Assembly (NCBI RefSeq): GCF_900112705.1 | Contig: NZ_FOMR01000004.1 | Location: 186,001 to 250,000 of the forward strand | DNA length: 64,000 nucleotides | Source: Lentibacillus persicus | GTDB lineage: Bacteria > Bacillota > Bacilli > Bacillales > Amphibacillaceae | Reading direction: 5' to 3' | Part shown: piece by piece, positions 19,177 to 29,874 of the stretch | Position numbering within the stretch: the first letter of the stretch is position 1 | How the letters are laid out: each line of letters starts with the position of its first letter | Program-made: the position numbers and the translations under genes | The notes under the pieces: model-generated | The model's input: the letters and a program-made list of their open reading frames with translations, nothing else | Told to the model about the DNA's origin: nothing | The model's database searches: none

Positions 19177-20523
19177 TCATACGCGTTTTAGCCTTGTCAG
19201 AAAAAAACCATCTGTGGAAAAACTATGCGGGAATAACTGCAAACCAATTTCAGAAACGCCTGGTGAAGTCTGAACTTTATCAGGCAATTCTTCAAAGAAC
19301 GTGTTATCAACCTGGAATTCAGGGTTATTCGCTAAGAACCTTTTAACCAGATCCTCATTTTCCATTTTATCCACAGTACATGTACTATATATCAATAGAC
19401 CGTCCTTTTTTAATAAAGGAGCGACCGAATTCAATATTTCTGCTTGAATTTTTGCAAGATGCTCAATATCTTCTTCCTGCTTGTTGTATTTAATATCGGG
19501 TTTGCCTCGTATAACACCGAAACCACTGCATGGCGCATCGATTAAAATACGGTCGAACGTTTCCTTATCATGCAATTCCTGCAATTCCCGGGCGTCGGCT
19601 GCTTTGGCATTAATAATAGTAAGATCGAGCTGATCTGCCTTTTTTTGAATTTGTTTTGCTTTTTTGGCATGAAGATCGTACGCCACAATTGTTCCTTCAT
19701 CCCGCATTTTTTCAGCTGTATGTGTCACCTTACCGCCAGGAGCACTGCACGCATCTAAAACAGTCATACCAGAATCAGCATTAAGCATTTCAGTTACCAA
19801 CATTGAACTCTGATCCTGAATCGTTACATAACCTTCCTCAAAAAGCCGTGTATGTAAAATATTTCCTTCATCAACGATAACCCCTTGCTCAGAGAAATCT
19901 GATTTCCTTGTTTCAAACCCTAGCTCTGCAAGTTCTTCCATAATAGCTTCACGTGAGATTTTAAGCGGCTGAACACGCACAGAGAGTGGTTTTCGTTCAA
20001 GGTTGGCATAGCACATGCTGCGGGTTAATTGGAAACCGTACATGTTCTTCCAGCGTTTGACAAGCCATTCTGGATGACTGGTCTCAATAGCAAGCCGCTT
20101 TGTGTCATCTTTAATCTTAGCAGTATCAGGAACACCTTTGCGCTGCACGCTTCTCAGCACACCGTTTACCAAGGAAGCAATTCCTTTATGTCCACGATGC
20201 TTCGCAATTTCGACTGCTTCATGAATAATCGCGTGATCCGGCACTTTATCGAGGAATTGCATCTGATAGAGCGACATTCGCAGAAGCATTCGCACCCACA
20301 GCTTCAACTTTTTCTTTCTGTCCACGAAGCTTTCTAAATAGTAGTCGATTGTTAACTTGTGCTGGATAGTGCCATAAACGATCTCTGTCATCAGTGCTTC
20401 ATCTTTTGGTGATATGTCACGTGTTCTTATTTCGTGGTCTATCAGTAAATGGCTGTAACCACTATCCTGTTCAATTCTTACAAGCAAATCAACGATAGCT
20501 TCTCTTAACTGAAAACTTTTCAT
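19177..20523 (-). CDS. rsmB: 16S rRNA (cytosine-967-C5)-methyltransferase RsmB
   Basis: S-adenosylmethionine-dependent methyltransferase acting on C967 of 16S rRNA. The N-terminal NusB-like domain covers about residues 1-140; the catalytic domain has DACSAPGGKVTH, IDAPCSGFGVIRGKPD and the nucleophile cysteine in STCTVDKMENE. 448 residues is normal. It starts directly after the fmt stop codon. Confidence 0.96.
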   Translation of the reverse strand: MKSFQLREAIVDLLVRIEQDSGYSHLLIDHEIRTRDISPKDEALMTEIVYGTIQHKLTIDYYLESFVDRKKKLKLWVRMLLRMSLYQMQFLDKVPDHAIIHEAVEIAKHRGHKGIASLVNGVLRSVQRKGVPDTAKIKDDTKRLAIETSHPEWLVKRWKNMYGFQLTRSMCYANLERKPLSVRVQPLKISREAIMEELAELGFETRKSDFSEQGVIVDEGNILHTRLFEEGYVTIQDQSSMLVTEMLNADSGMTVLDACSAPGGKVTHTAEKMRDEGTIVAYDLHAKKAKQIQKKADQLDLTIINAKAADARELQELHDKETFDRILIDAPCSGFGVIRGKPDIKYNKQEEDIEHLAKIQAEILNSVAPLLKKDGLLIYSTCTVDKMENEDLVKRFLANNPEFQVDNTFFEELPDKVQTSPGVSEIGLQLFPHSFSTDGFFLTRLKRV

Positions 20524-21465
20524 TTAATCACCCATCATATCGCCCTTTTTAATTCTGTCCGGCGAACCTTGCAAATATTGCTTCACCGTCATTCGTTTCT
20601 TGCCGGCGGGCTGTATCTCTTCCACTTTAATGCCCTTTTGGTTACCGCAGACAACAATAAACGCTTCGTTGTCAATTATTTGAACAATCTCTCCGGGTCT
20701 ACCTTTGTAATGATGATCATCGATTTCAGCCCACCATAGTTTCATGACGTCTCCCTTATAAGTCGTATACGCCACCGGCCAGGGGTACAGCCCTCTTATA
20801 TGATTGTAGATAACGTCGTTTGCATTTTGCCAGTCTATTTTTTCCTGATTCCGTTTAATGTTCGAAGCAAAAGTGGCCAGGGTTTCATCTTGTTTTTCAG
20901 GAGTGACTCGCTCTGCAAAAATAGCCGGCAATGTCCTGGTTAAAAGTTGTGCACCTGTAATTGATAATTTATCATGAAGCGTTCCCACATGATCGCTGTG
21001 GGCAATCGGGACGGTCTCTTTTGCAATAATGTCGCCGGCATCCAGCTTTTCAACCATATACATAATTGTAATACCAGTTTCTTTTTTTCCTTGCAGAATG
21101 GCATGATGGATGGGAGCTCCGCCTCTAAGTTCCGGCAACAATGAAGCGTGAACATTCACACAGCCAAATTCAGGTGTATCCAGTAATTCTTTCGGCAAAA
21201 TTTGTCCATAAGCAGCTGTGATAATGATATCGGGTTCATAAGCCAGTATTTTTTTGTATTCATCCCGTACCTTTTCAGGCTGCAACACCGGAATTTGGTG
21301 CTCATCGGCCGTTTTTTTCACAGGCGGAGGTGTCATAACCTTCTTCCTGCCTTTAGGCCGGTCAGGCTGCGTGACGGTCAATACGACATTATAGTCTGTC
21401 TTAATCAGCGCTTCTAATATAGGCACTGAAAAGTCCGGTGTTCCCATAAAAACGATTCGTTTCAT
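20524..21465 (-). CDS. fmt: Methionyl-tRNA formyltransferase
   Basis: Formylates initiator Met-tRNA using 10-formyl-tetrahydrofolate. The family motifs [16 protein letters not shown] and [16 protein letters not shown] are present, and 313 residues is normal. In B. subtilis the deformylase gene def sits between priA and fmt; here only 32 bases separate fmt from priA, so def is not at this locus. Confidence 0.97.
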   Translation of the reverse strand: MKRIVFMGTPDFSVPILEALIKTDYNVVLTVTQPDRPKGRKKVMTPPPVKKTADEHQIPVLQPEKVRDEYKKILAYEPDIIITAAYGQILPKELLDTPEFGCVNVHASLLPELRGGAPIHHAILQGKKETGITIMYMVEKLDAGDIIAKETVPIAHSDHVGTLHDKLSITGAQLLTRTLPAIFAERVTPEKQDETLATFASNIKRNQEKIDWQNANDVIYNHIRGLYPWPVAYTTYKGDVMKLWWAEIDDHHYKGRPGEIVQIIDNEAFIVVCGNQKGIKVEEIQPAGKKRMTVKQYLQGSPDRIKKGDMMGD

Positions 21466-21497
21466 CGGAGAGCACTCCTTTTTAGTCTCGTCTTGTT

Positions 21498-23906
21498 TTA
21501 CATTAATTGGTATGGCTGCATATCTACAGAGATCAGTAAATCGTTTTTTCGCACGTCCTCATCAAATTGTTGAACAATCTTATTAATCAATGTCCTAAGT
21601 TCGGGCTCATGCCTGTATTTTATCATGCATTGATAACGATATCTATCTTTCACCCGTGTAATCGGAGATGGTGTTGGACCTAAAATAACACTATCGTGCT
21701 GAAGAAGCGGCCATAACGCTTGCACAATTTGCTGCGTCGACTTTACAGCTGTTATATGATTTTTATGGGAGACTGTTATTAACGCGAGAAAGACATATGG
21801 CGGATACTGAAATTTTTTGCGGATTTGCATTTCCTGTTTATAAAACGCCATATAATCATATTGACTCGCAAGTTCAATACTGTAATGCTCCGGTGTATAC
21901 GTTTGAACAATTACCTCACCGGGGAGTTCGTGTCTGCCCGCCCGTCCGCTGACCTGTGTTAAAAGCTGAAAAGTTTTTTCTGCAGACCTGAAATCAGGCA
22001 GGTGCAACATCGAATCAGCTGTCAATACGCCCACCAATGTTACATTTTCAAAATCGAGCCCTTTTGCGATCATCTGGGTGCCGAGCAATATATCTGCTTC
22101 TTTATTGGCAAATTGATTCAACAGCTTTTCATGTGACCCTTTTCGTCTTGTTGTGTCAACATCCATCCGCAGAACGCGGGCTTCCGGAACGAGCTGTGTC
22201 AACGCTTCTTCTATTCGCTGTGTCCCTGTTCCGAAAAAGCGGATCAAATCGCTGCTGCATGAAGGGCAGTACATTGGCATTGGTTCCTCGTAGGAGCAGT
22301 AATGACATTTAAGCTGATTATGAAGTTTGTGAAACGTAAGCGCGATATCACAATGCGGGCACTCCTTAACATGACCGCAGTCCCGGCACATGACAAACGT
22401 TGAGTAGCCGCGCCGGTTGAGGAGAAGAACAGCTTGTTCACCACGGTTGATACGCTGGTCAATAGTCTCTTTAAGTCTTCTTGAAAACATCGAACGATTC
22501 CCTGCATGCAATTCTTCCCGCATATCAACGATGTCAACTTCAGGCATCGCTTTTTCATTTGTTCGCTTCTCGAGTACAGCCAGCTTGTAGACACCTTTTT
22601 GGGCTCTCGCATAAGATTCCAATGTTGGTGTCGCACTTCCAAGTATAACCGGGCATCGATGATTTTCACCGCGGCGAATGGCTGCATCACGGGCATGATA
22701 ACGTGGCTGATCCTCCTGTTTATAACTGTTTTCATGCTCTTCGTCAATGATAATAATACCGAGGTTTTCAAAGGGGGCAAAAACAGCAGATCGCGCGCCT
22801 ACTACGACCTGAACTTCTTTTCTATGAACGCGCCGCCATTCATCATATTTTTCACCATAAGATAAAGCACTATGTAAAACAGCAACGTTGGAACCAAAAC
22901 GTCCTTTAAACCGATTAACCATTTGTGGTGTCAAAGATATTTCAGGGACAAGCACAATTGCCTCTTCACCTTTATTTATCACATCCTGGATAGCCTGCAA
23001 ATATATTTCAGTTTTTCCGCTTCCTGTCACGCCATGCAAAAGGAACACATCGTGCTCATCATTTTTTATGTGTTGTTTTATCGGCTCAATAGCTCTCCGC
23101 TGCTCATTCGTTAATTCAAGAGCGGTTGTGGATTCAAACGCATCATCATTATATGGATTCCTGTAAACTTCTTTCTTAAATGACACGATCAAACCTTTGT
23201 CCTGTAACGCATTAATCGTCGAACGGGTAGTCTTAAACAATTTAATAAGCTGGTTTAACTCTATTTCCTCAGGGTGATCAATAAAGTAATCAATAATTTC
23301 TTTTTGTTTTTTGGCTCTGTCTGATATATCTTCAAAAGCTTCTGTAAGAAGTTGTGTTTCCACAGCCGGTCGTACAAACGCCACATGCTTCTTTGTAACG
23401 CGTGACTTAACGAGATAACGAACGGCAATAGCACCATCCTGAATCGCTCTCTGAATTTGGGAAAAGCTTACTGAGGTGTTTTCCAGCTCCTCATATGACA
23501 CACTGTCCCTGCCGGCAAAAAATGCTTCAAGCTGGTCTGAAAGCGGCTCATTTGAAATGCGTTCGAGTTCTTTTTTATAGTTTGCTTTCAATACTTGAGG
23601 CAGCATGGCCTGAAAAGCGGTAATGTATAAACTTAAGGTATACTCTGCCAGCCATTTGCCAAGCTCCAGCAGTTCAGGAGTCAGTACGGGAGTTAAATCA
23701 AGCACATCATTAATTTCTTTCAGGTTGTTAAAATCAGAATCATTTGTCCAGTCCACCACATAGCCCATTATCTTTCTGGGACCAAACGGCACAATAACGC
23801 GCATACCGGGTTTCAATATTTCAAGGAATCGTTCAGGAATTACATAATCAAACGTTTGGTTTATCGAACTTGCCGGAACGTCGACAATTACTTTTGCAAT
23901 ATTCAA
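21498..23906 (-). CDS. priA: Primosomal protein N' (replication restart helicase PriA)
   Basis: Superfamily 2 helicase that reloads the replisome at collapsed forks. Order: N-terminal DNA-binding domain, Walker [13 protein letters not shown], the DEEH box ([13 protein letters not shown]), and a zinc region with paired cysteines ([13 protein letters not shown], then [17 protein letters not shown]). The helicase C domain has QVSGRAGR. 802 residues is normal. Its start overlaps the coaBC stop by four bases. Confidence 0.97.
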   Translation of the reverse strand: MNIAKVIVDVPASSINQTFDYVIPERFLEILKPGMRVIVPFGPRKIMGYVVDWTNDSDFNNLKEINDVLDLTPVLTPELLELGKWLAEYTLSLYITAFQAMLPQVLKANYKKELERISNEPLSDQLEAFFAGRDSVSYEELENTSVSFSQIQRAIQDGAIAVRYLVKSRVTKKHVAFVRPAVETQLLTEAFEDISDRAKKQKEIIDYFIDHPEEIELNQLIKLFKTTRSTINALQDKGLIVSFKKEVYRNPYNDDAFESTTALELTNEQRRAIEPIKQHIKNDEHDVFLLHGVTGSGKTEIYLQAIQDVINKGEEAIVLVPEISLTPQMVNRFKGRFGSNVAVLHSALSYGEKYDEWRRVHRKEVQVVVGARSAVFAPFENLGIIIIDEEHENSYKQEDQPRYHARDAAIRRGENHRCPVILGSATPTLESYARAQKGVYKLAVLEKRTNEKAMPEVDIVDMREELHAGNRSMFSRRLKETIDQRINRGEQAVLLLNRRGYSTFVMCRDCGHVKECPHCDIALTFHKLHNQLKCHYCSYEEPMPMYCPSCSSDLIRFFGTGTQRIEEALTQLVPEARVLRMDVDTTRRKGSHEKLLNQFANKEADILLGTQMIAKGLDFENVTLVGVLTADSMLHLPDFRSAEKTFQLLTQVSGRAGRHELPGEVIVQTYTPEHYSIELASQYDYMAFYKQEMQIRKKFQYPPYVFLALITVSHKNHITAVKSTQQIVQALWPLLQHDSVILGPTPSPITRVKDRYRYQCMIKYRHEPELRTLINKIVQQFDEDVRKNDLLISVDMQPYQLM

Positions 23907-25111
23907 TTCATGTCATCCTTCATATCACGGGAGATAAGCAATAAAATTTCTTTAGCGATGTCGTGTTTGGACCGCAGCGTTATATCTTTAGTTTCTTCCG
24001 TTTTATTCACATAAGTCACTGCGTTGGTATCACCTGCAAAACCCGCTCCTTCTGCTGCCACATCGTTAATAATGATTGCATCAAGATTTTTTTTCTTCAG
24101 TTTATTAAACCCATATTCAATCGGGTTGGTTGTCTCCGCTGCAAAGCCCGCCAAAAATTGATGTGTTTTTTGTTCGCCAAGCGATTGCAGAATGTCCTGT
24201 GTACGTTCCATTTCAACACGCCACCCACCGGATTGTTTTTTCATCTTTTCACTGAATGTTTGCTTCGGACGGTAATCCGCAACAGCAGCCGCTTTAATGA
24301 CGATATCGCTTGAAGGATAATGTTTATGCATCGTCTCATACATATCTGCAGCGGAAACGACGTCGACCCGCTTGATCTGTTTATTCTGCGTTTCAACACT
24401 GACGGGGCCTGTTACAAGCGTGACTTCTGCCCCTAGTTTTGCCGCTTCCTCAGCAAGCGCGAATCCCATTTTTCCTGAGGAGTGATTGGTGAAAAAGCGG
24501 ATAGGGTCTACCTTCTCCTGTGTTGGCCCGGCAGAAATTAACACTTTCTTCCCGCTTAATTCAGCTCTATTGTTTTGGTGCGTTTTAACAGCTTCAATTA
24601 TGGTTTCAGGTTCTTCCAGTCGCCCTTTTCCCACATAGCCACACGCCAAATACCCATCGCCCGGCTCAATAAAGTGGTAACCCCAAGTATCCAGCCGTTG
24701 CATATTTTCCATCACACCGGGGTGCGCATACATGTGTACATTCATTGCTGGTGCTATATAGACACTTGACTGTGTGGCCAAGAGCACAGTTGTCAGCATA
24801 TCATCAGCAATGCCGTTAGCCACCTTACCAATTAAATTTGCAGTTGCCGGAGCCAGAATTGTAATATCCGCCCAATCAGCCAAGTCAATATGCGCGACTT
24901 TAGCAGGATCTTTTTCATCGAATGTGTCAATATGCACCGGGTTTCGCGACAGTGCCTGAAATGTCAGCGGGGAAACAAATTTTGCAGCATTTTCTGTCAT
25001 AATCACTTTCACATCCGCGCCCTGCTGAGTTAATTTACTGGTTAACGCACACGCCTTATATGCAGCGATACCGCCTGAAACACCAAGAAGTATATTTTTA
25101 TTTAAAACCAT
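23903..25111 (-). CDS. coaBC: Bifunctional phosphopantothenoylcysteine decarboxylase/synthase
   Basis: Carries out two steps of coenzyme A synthesis. The N-terminal flavoprotein half (CoaC) has GVSGGIAAYKA, PAMNVHMY and the ACGYVGKGR lid motif. The C-terminal half (CoaB, from about residue 190) has SAGPTQEKVDPIR, HSSGKMGFALAEEA and the later KKKNLDAIIIND. I chose the ATG at 25111, preceded by GGGGGC, giving 402 residues. The remA-gmk-rpoZ-coaBC order is kept, but a repeat element splits rpoZ from coaBC. Confidence 0.95.
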   Translation of the reverse strand: MVLNKNILLGVSGGIAAYKACALTSKLTQQGADVKVIMTENAAKFVSPLTFQALSRNPVHIDTFDEKDPAKVAHIDLADWADITILAPATANLIGKVANGIADDMLTTVLLATQSSVYIAPAMNVHMYAHPGVMENMQRLDTWGYHFIEPGDGYLACGYVGKGRLEEPETIIEAVKTHQNNRAELSGKKVLISAGPTQEKVDPIRFFTNHSSGKMGFALAEEAAKLGAEVTLVTGPVSVETQNKQIKRVDVVSAADMYETMHKHYPSSDIVIKAAAVADYRPKQTFSEKMKKQSGGWRVEMERTQDILQSLGEQKTHQFLAGFAAETTNPIEYGFNKLKKKNLDAIIINDVAAEGAGFAGDTNAVTYVNKTEETKDITLRSKHDIAKEILLLISRDMKDDMN

Positions 25112-25159
25112 TTTCAAGCCCCCGATTTTTTTTATGATTAAGACTCTTTTCATAACTTT

Positions 25160-25646
25160 TTAACCTTCGCATTTTCCATAAACTGCGAACTAAGTTTGAG
25201 ATTGAGGTTGGGCGTGTTCCGCCGCTCCGGAAATACATGCCGCTTTCCGCGGGCGGCTGGTGAGCCTCCTCGGGCTATGCCCTGCGGGGTCTCACCTATG
25301 CCTTTGCTCCCGCAGGAGTCGGCATGTGTTTCCTCCGCTAAGGTTGTCTTGATTGTACTGCACCACAGAGACAGTAAACATTTCCAGCGCAGGCAATATA
25401 CGAAGACTCCAATGGGAACAGCACGCGTCCGAAGACCCCGCAAGAAAGGTTCAAAGGCTAAGACCGCCACGTCAATAGCCAACGCCTTTGTGACCAACAT
25501 CGTGTTGGCCCGAGGCCGTGCCCATGGAAAGCGAAGTATATTGCCGGAGCGATTTCAGAACTTAACGACAATCAGAAGGAAGAATTTTCACTGGTTCGCA
25601 CTTTACATCTAGTACGGAGCGGATAACAGCTATCTATGCGAAAACA
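25160..25646 (+). repeat. Polar modular repeat element, copy E3
   Basis: Fills the 600-base gap between rpoZ and coaBC. The L-type end CATAAACTGCG is at 25177 and the inverted R-type end (GATGTAAA/GTGCG on the other strand) ends at 25609, with a further shared outer segment (complement TTTTCGCATAGAT) to about 25646. Inside are a type-1 palindrome (25229-25333) and a type-3 palindrome (about 25389-25553) holding a mini-hairpin at 25494-25508. The polarity is opposite to copies E2 and E4. The 138-codon open frame across it is not a gene. Confidence 0.85.
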
Positions 25647-25675
25647 TTCCTGGTTAATGACAGATTTGGTTTATC

Positions 25676-25712
25676 TAAAAATCTGACCCTCGCAGATAAG
25701 AAGCGAGGGTCA
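25676..25712 (-). terminator. rpoZ operon terminator
   Basis: Perfect 10-bp stem TGACCCTCGC/GCGAGGGTCA followed on the minus strand by a T run, six bases after the rpoZ stop codon. Confidence 0.88.
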
Positions 25713-25718
25713 TCAGGT

Positions 25719-25928
25719 TTAATTGCTATCATTTTTTACATGCAGCTTATCGGCCATAATCTCTTCAAGCGCCAACCCGACGTATTTATTTGATTTAGGG
25801 TTGTCAACCAACACTTTTTTATTTTCTTCCCTGATTTGACGTGCCCTCCTGGCGGCGATTGTGACAAGCGTGTATTTGGATTTAATTTTTGTTTGCAGAT
25901 CGTCGATGGACGGCTCCAACATTGACAT
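25719..25928 (-). CDS. rpoZ: RNA polymerase omega subunit
   Basis: Small RNA polymerase subunit of 69 residues that helps assemble beta'. It begins [15 protein letters not shown] and contains [16 protein letters not shown] and YVGLALEEI, the conserved core. Three bases separate it from gmk. A terminator follows at once, so this is the end of the remA-gmk-rpoZ unit. Confidence 0.97.
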   Translation of the reverse strand: MSMLEPSIDDLQTKIKSKYTLVTIAARRARQIREENKKVLVDNPKSNKYVGLALEEIMADKLHVKNDSN

Positions 25929-25931
25929 ATT

Positions 25932-26546
25932 TTATTCCTCCTTCAATAATTGTTTGTATTGACTTGCAATTCGCTCGCGCCTGCAATGTTCACTTTGAAT
26001 AATTGATTGAATTTTGGTAACGGCAGAATTAACATCATCATTGACAACGACATAATCATATGCATCCATCATGTGAATTTCATTTCGCGCTTCTTTCAGC
26101 CGTTCAAACACTAAATCCTCGGATTCCGTGCCCCTATCAACGATACGGTTTTTTAATTCCTCCAGGCTGGGCGGGAATAAAAAGATAAAAACACCTTCCG
26201 GGAAATTTTCTTTCACTTGCATAGCACCCTGTACTTCAATCTCGAGAAATACATCCTTGCCTGATGCAAGCGTATCCTCCACATATTTCCGTGGTGTTCC
26301 GTAATAATTATTGACAAAACGAGCATATTCCAAAAGCTGACCCGCTTCGACCATATTCTCAAATTCTTCATTTGTTTTAAAGAAGTAATCAATACCTTCT
26401 TTTTCTCCGGAACGTTTCTCCCTGGTCGTCATTGAGATTGAATAAGCCAGGTCGTTTGCACGATTAAAAAGCTCTTTTCTCACAGTGCCTTTACCTACGC
26501 CTGAAGGCCCGGATAAAATGAATAAAATGCCTTTTTCATCAATCAA
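25932..26546 (-). CDS. gmk: Guanylate kinase
   Basis: Phosphorylates GMP to GDP with ATP. The P-loop [15 protein letters not shown] is near the N-terminus and the GMP-binding region has [12 protein letters not shown] and YFF. 204 residues is normal. It follows remA by 11 bases. Confidence 0.97.
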   Translation of the reverse strand: MIDEKGILFILSGPSGVGKGTVRKELFNRANDLAYSISMTTREKRSGEKEGIDYFFKTNEEFENMVEAGQLLEYARFVNNYYGTPRKYVEDTLASGKDVFLEIEVQGAMQVKENFPEGVFIFLFPPSLEELKNRIVDRGTESEDLVFERLKEARNEIHMMDAYDYVVVNDDVNSAVTKIQSIIQSEHCRRERIASQYKQLLKEE

Positions 26547-26557
26547 ATCATTTCCTC

Positions 26558-26824
26558 CTAGCTATTCTCATCTGCATCATCTTCATTACTGATGACTCGC
26601 TGACCGACTGTTTCGGGCTGTACAGCTGATAGCACAACATAATCACTGTCGGTTATAATAACAGCACGGGTGCGCCGTCCATAAGTTGCATCGACCAGTT
26701 TATTATTGTCACGCGCTACCGTTATAATTCGTTTAATTGGTGCTGATTCGGGCGACACAATCGAAATGACCCGATTTGCCGAAACAACATTACCGAACCC
26801 TATATTTATCAATCGTAAACTCAA
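26558..26824 (-). CDS. remA: Extracellular matrix regulator RemA (DUF370)
   Basis: DNA-binding regulator of biofilm matrix genes, also called YlzA, of 88 residues. It matches B. subtilis RemA closely through [34 protein letters not shown] and SAVQPETV. The start is a TTG at 26824, set by a GGGGGAG ribosome site five bases upstream. It is the first gene of its unit here: yicC, which normally precedes it, is absent and remA has its own promoter. Confidence 0.95.
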   Translation of the reverse strand: MSLRLINIGFGNVVSANRVISIVSPESAPIKRIITVARDNNKLVDATYGRRTRAVIITDSDYVVLSAVQPETVGQRVISNEDDADENS

Positions 26825-26875
26825 ATTGGCTCCCCCTTAAAAAATCCGTTTCAAATCTATGTAGCTATAAAATCC

Positions 26876-26905
26876 ATTATAGATTAAATAATCGCCAAAA
26901 TACAA
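26876..26905 (-). promoter_or_regulatory. remA promoter
   Basis: Minus-strand TTGTAT (26900-26905) and TATAAT (26876-26881) with an 18-base spacer, about 50 bases before the remA start. Confidence 0.65.
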
Positions 26906-26978
26906 GGATTTACTCCTTAATTTACGCCTATCCTTTGTTTGAACGCTTAAATCCTCACCCATTATAGCAATTCGTTTC

Positions 26979-27008
26979 CAAAATAAAAACCCTTCTTTGG
27001 CAGAAGGG
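26979..27008 (-). terminator. Terminator of the calcium ATPase gene
   Basis: Stem CCCTTC/GAAGGG, then TTTTTATTTT on the minus strand, directly after the ATPase stop codon. Confidence 0.82.
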
Positions 27009-27017
27009 CTGCTCGTA

Positions 27018-29672
27018 TTATTTTTTTGAGAAACCGAAAAATACACTCGGCAGAAAACTCAGCGCAAGAACCAGCATCCAGTCCAATATACTTAAAGCTG
27101 TCGTATGAAAAATTGGTTGGAGCGGCCCCCAGTAGACAACAATGAGCAATAATAGAACAGATGATAAGACCGCCATAACTAAATATTTATTCTCAAATGG
27201 ATTGCGTGAAAAAATTGAATGGTCGCTGCGACAATCAAATACATGAATCAACTGAGCTATCACTAATGTGGTAAAAGCAATTGTCTGTGCATAAATCAGA
27301 TTGTCCGGATTTCCCTGATAAGCTAATATAAACGCTATTAAAGTTGCAAAACCGATTAAGATACCGCGGCTTACAATTTTAAAACCAAGACCACGGGCGA
27401 ATACACCTTCCTTAGGGTGACGCGGCCCCCTTTTCATCACATCATCTTCTGACTGGTCAAGACCAAGGGCCATCGCAGGGAGCCCATCCGTCACCAAATT
27501 AACCCACAATATTTGTACGGGAACGAGCGGCAGCGGCATTCCCATTAGCATCGCCAGCAGCATGACTAAAATTTCACCGACATTTGAGGCCAGTAAATAA
27601 CGTATGAATTTCCGGATGTTTTCATAGATGTTTCGACCTTCGATAATAGCCGTTTTTATGGTAGCAAAGTTATCATCCATTAAAACAAGTGAGGACGCTT
27701 CTTTCGTCACGTCTGTTCCGCTTTCTCCCATGCTGATCCCAATATCACTTGCTTTAATGGCAGGTGCATCGTTGACACCATCCCCAGTCATCGCGACAAT
27801 ATGTCCCTCTTCCTGAAATGCTTGTACAATTTTTAGCTTATGTTCAGGTGTTACGCGCGCAAATACATAGACTTGATCAATAATTTCCCGCAGATCTGAA
27901 ACTGACATCGTATTCAGCTGATAGCCGTTAAGCACCATTCCATTTTCAGGAAGTAAATTCAACTGAGTTGCGATTGCCCGGGCTGTTTTTTCATGGTCCC
28001 CAGTTATCATCACCGATTTTATACCGGCTTCCCGTGATTCCTCGATGGCTTCTTTCACTTCTTTTCGTGGCGGGTCAGTCATGCCGTATAGACCTATCAG
28101 TGTCAAATCTTTTTCCAGAGATGCAGGATTCATTGAATCATCTTTTGATAATGGTTTCATGCCGATTGCCAGCGTACGCAGTGCTTTATTCGCCATATTA
28201 TCAACTGCTTGATCGATACCGGCTTTATCTTCTTTGTGAATCTGCTGCCTCCCCTGTTTTTTCATTATATAATTTGACCGTGGCAGGAGCACATCAGGGG
28301 CGCCCTTTGAAATCAGAAAACGCATTTTGTTTTCATCTTCAATGACAATGCTCATCCGCTTACGTTCAGAATCAAATGGCAATTCTTTAATGATCCGATA
28401 ATTGTCGCTCAATTGGTTCGTCAGTCCAATTTTTCGTGCGGCAATGAGCAGAGAACCTTCAGTTGGATCGCCATCAACGAAGTATTTTCCTTTTCTCACC
28501 ATAAGGGCAGCTTTGTTACATAACATGCCATATAAAAACATCGATTCAAGATTGGGATAATCTCTGTCAACTTCAGTTTCATTTAAAAAAACGCTGCCGT
28601 TCGCCTCATATCCATCGCCGGAAACTTGTAATATCTCCCCATTTAAATAAACCTCTTTTACGGTCATTTTATTTTCTGTCATGGTCCCTGTCTTATCTGA
28701 GCAAATGACTGAAGCGCAGCCTAATGTCTCAACTGCTGACAATTTTCGAACAAGCGCTTTTTTCCTGATCATCCGTTGAACACCCAGCGAGAGTGCAACA
28801 GTTACGATAGCGGGAAGGCCTTCAGGAATTGCAGCGACTGCAAGTGATACGCCAGCAAGGAACATATTATAGACGGGATGACCCTGGTAAACCCCTGCCA
28901 ATACGACCAGAGCTGTTAATAATAATGCTACAGCAATTAATACTTTGCCAAGTTCCGCCAATTTATGTTCAAGCGGTGTGGTTGTTTTCTCTGTTTTCAC
29001 CATCAGCGAAGCAATTTGCCCCATTACAGTGTTCATCCCCGTGCCAACTGCGATACCTGTTGCAGAACCTCGTGTAACTAATGTGCTCATAAAGCCCATG
29101 TTCGCTTGATCCTGGGCTTCAAGTGCATCAGCAGATAGTCGTGTGGCGTGCTTTAATACCGGAAGAGATTCTCCTGTCAGTGCTGACTCTTCTGTTTCCA
29201 GGCTATTTGATTTAACAATCCGCATATCTGCCGGGATGCGATCACCACTGTTTATTCTGACAACATCCCCTACAACTACTTCCCGGGAAGGAATTTTTAC
29301 CCATTCGCCCTCTCTTAAAACAGTAGCGGTCGGCGCTGACATTTCCTTTAATTTTGCCAGTGAGTTTTCAGCTTTTTGCTCTTGAAAATAACCAAGAAAA
29401 CCATTTACTAGCACAATAATCATTATCGCAACAGCATCAATATATTCTCCAAGCAAACCTGCTATCAATGTCGCGGCAAGCAAAACCAGAACCATGAAAT
29501 CCTGAAATTGCTTCAAAAACACGAGCCATCTGGAGGTTTTTGGAGCCGATTCCAGCTGGTTCGTTCCATATTGTTTGCGGCGCTGCTCCACTTGCTTAGC
29601 TGTTAACCCTTGTTTTGATGAGACATGTAATTTTTGTTCGACGACATCTGTATCCATCTGATACCATTTCAT
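27018..29672 (-). CDS. Calcium-transporting P-type ATPase (YloB-like)
   Basis: SERCA-like P2A ATPase of 884 residues that pumps calcium out of the cytoplasm. It has the actuator TGES motif, the phosphorylation site SDKTGTMTENKMT, the hinge TGDGVNDAPAI and the membrane motif AIPEGLPA. About ten hydrophobic segments are visible. B. subtilis YloB at the same locus is the closest recalled relative and is linked to calcium handling in sporulation. It is divergent from rqcH, with about 200 bases between. Confidence 0.95.
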   Translation of the reverse strand: MKWYQMDTDVVEQKLHVSSKQGLTAKQVEQRRKQYGTNQLESAPKTSRWLVFLKQFQDFMVLVLLAATLIAGLLGEYIDAVAIMIIVLVNGFLGYFQEQKAENSLAKLKEMSAPTATVLREGEWVKIPSREVVVGDVVRINSGDRIPADMRIVKSNSLETEESALTGESLPVLKHATRLSADALEAQDQANMGFMSTLVTRGSATGIAVGTGMNTVMGQIASLMVKTEKTTTPLEHKLAELGKVLIAVALLLTALVVLAGVYQGHPVYNMFLAGVSLAVAAIPEGLPAIVTVALSLGVQRMIRKKALVRKLSAVETLGCASVICSDKTGTMTENKMTVKEVYLNGEILQVSGDGYEANGSVFLNETEVDRDYPNLESMFLYGMLCNKAALMVRKGKYFVDGDPTEGSLLIAARKIGLTNQLSDNYRIIKELPFDSERKRMSIVIEDENKMRFLISKGAPDVLLPRSNYIMKKQGRQQIHKEDKAGIDQAVDNMANKALRTLAIGMKPLSKDDSMNPASLEKDLTLIGLYGMTDPPRKEVKEAIEESREAGIKSVMITGDHEKTARAIATQLNLLPENGMVLNGYQLNTMSVSDLREIIDQVYVFARVTPEHKLKIVQAFQEEGHIVAMTGDGVNDAPAIKASDIGISMGESGTDVTKEASSLVLMDDNFATIKTAIIEGRNIYENIRKFIRYLLASNVGEILVMLLAMLMGMPLPLVPVQILWVNLVTDGLPAMALGLDQSEDDVMKRGPRHPKEGVFARGLGFKIVSRGILIGFATLIAFILAYQGNPDNLIYAQTIAFTTLVIAQLIHVFDCRSDHSIFSRNPFENKYLVMAVLSSVLLLLIVVYWGPLQPIFHTTALSILDWMLVLALSFLPSVFFGFSKK

Positions 29673-29874
29673 CCAGCATTCCCTCCAGATTCATCTTGAA
29701 AAGCAATAATACGCAGTAATTGACTTCGCACAGAACTTCCTCTTATACACCAATACCTATGCAGACCTGTCCTAAAAAATGCTATAATGACGTTAAACAT
29801 GAATAATGCTTTTTTACTGTATTGCAGAATTGAATAATCGGAGATGTGCCGCTTTTTAGAGGAGAAGTGATTAT

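Noticed and set aside
22244-22780. A 178-codon minus-strand open frame
   Set aside because: It lies inside priA in another frame; priA motifs are intact across it.
25196-25612. A 138-codon plus-strand open frame between coaBC and rpoZ
   Set aside because: It runs through repeat element E3 and its palindromes; similar frames appear in the other copies, it has no ribosome site, and its sequence is repeat translation.
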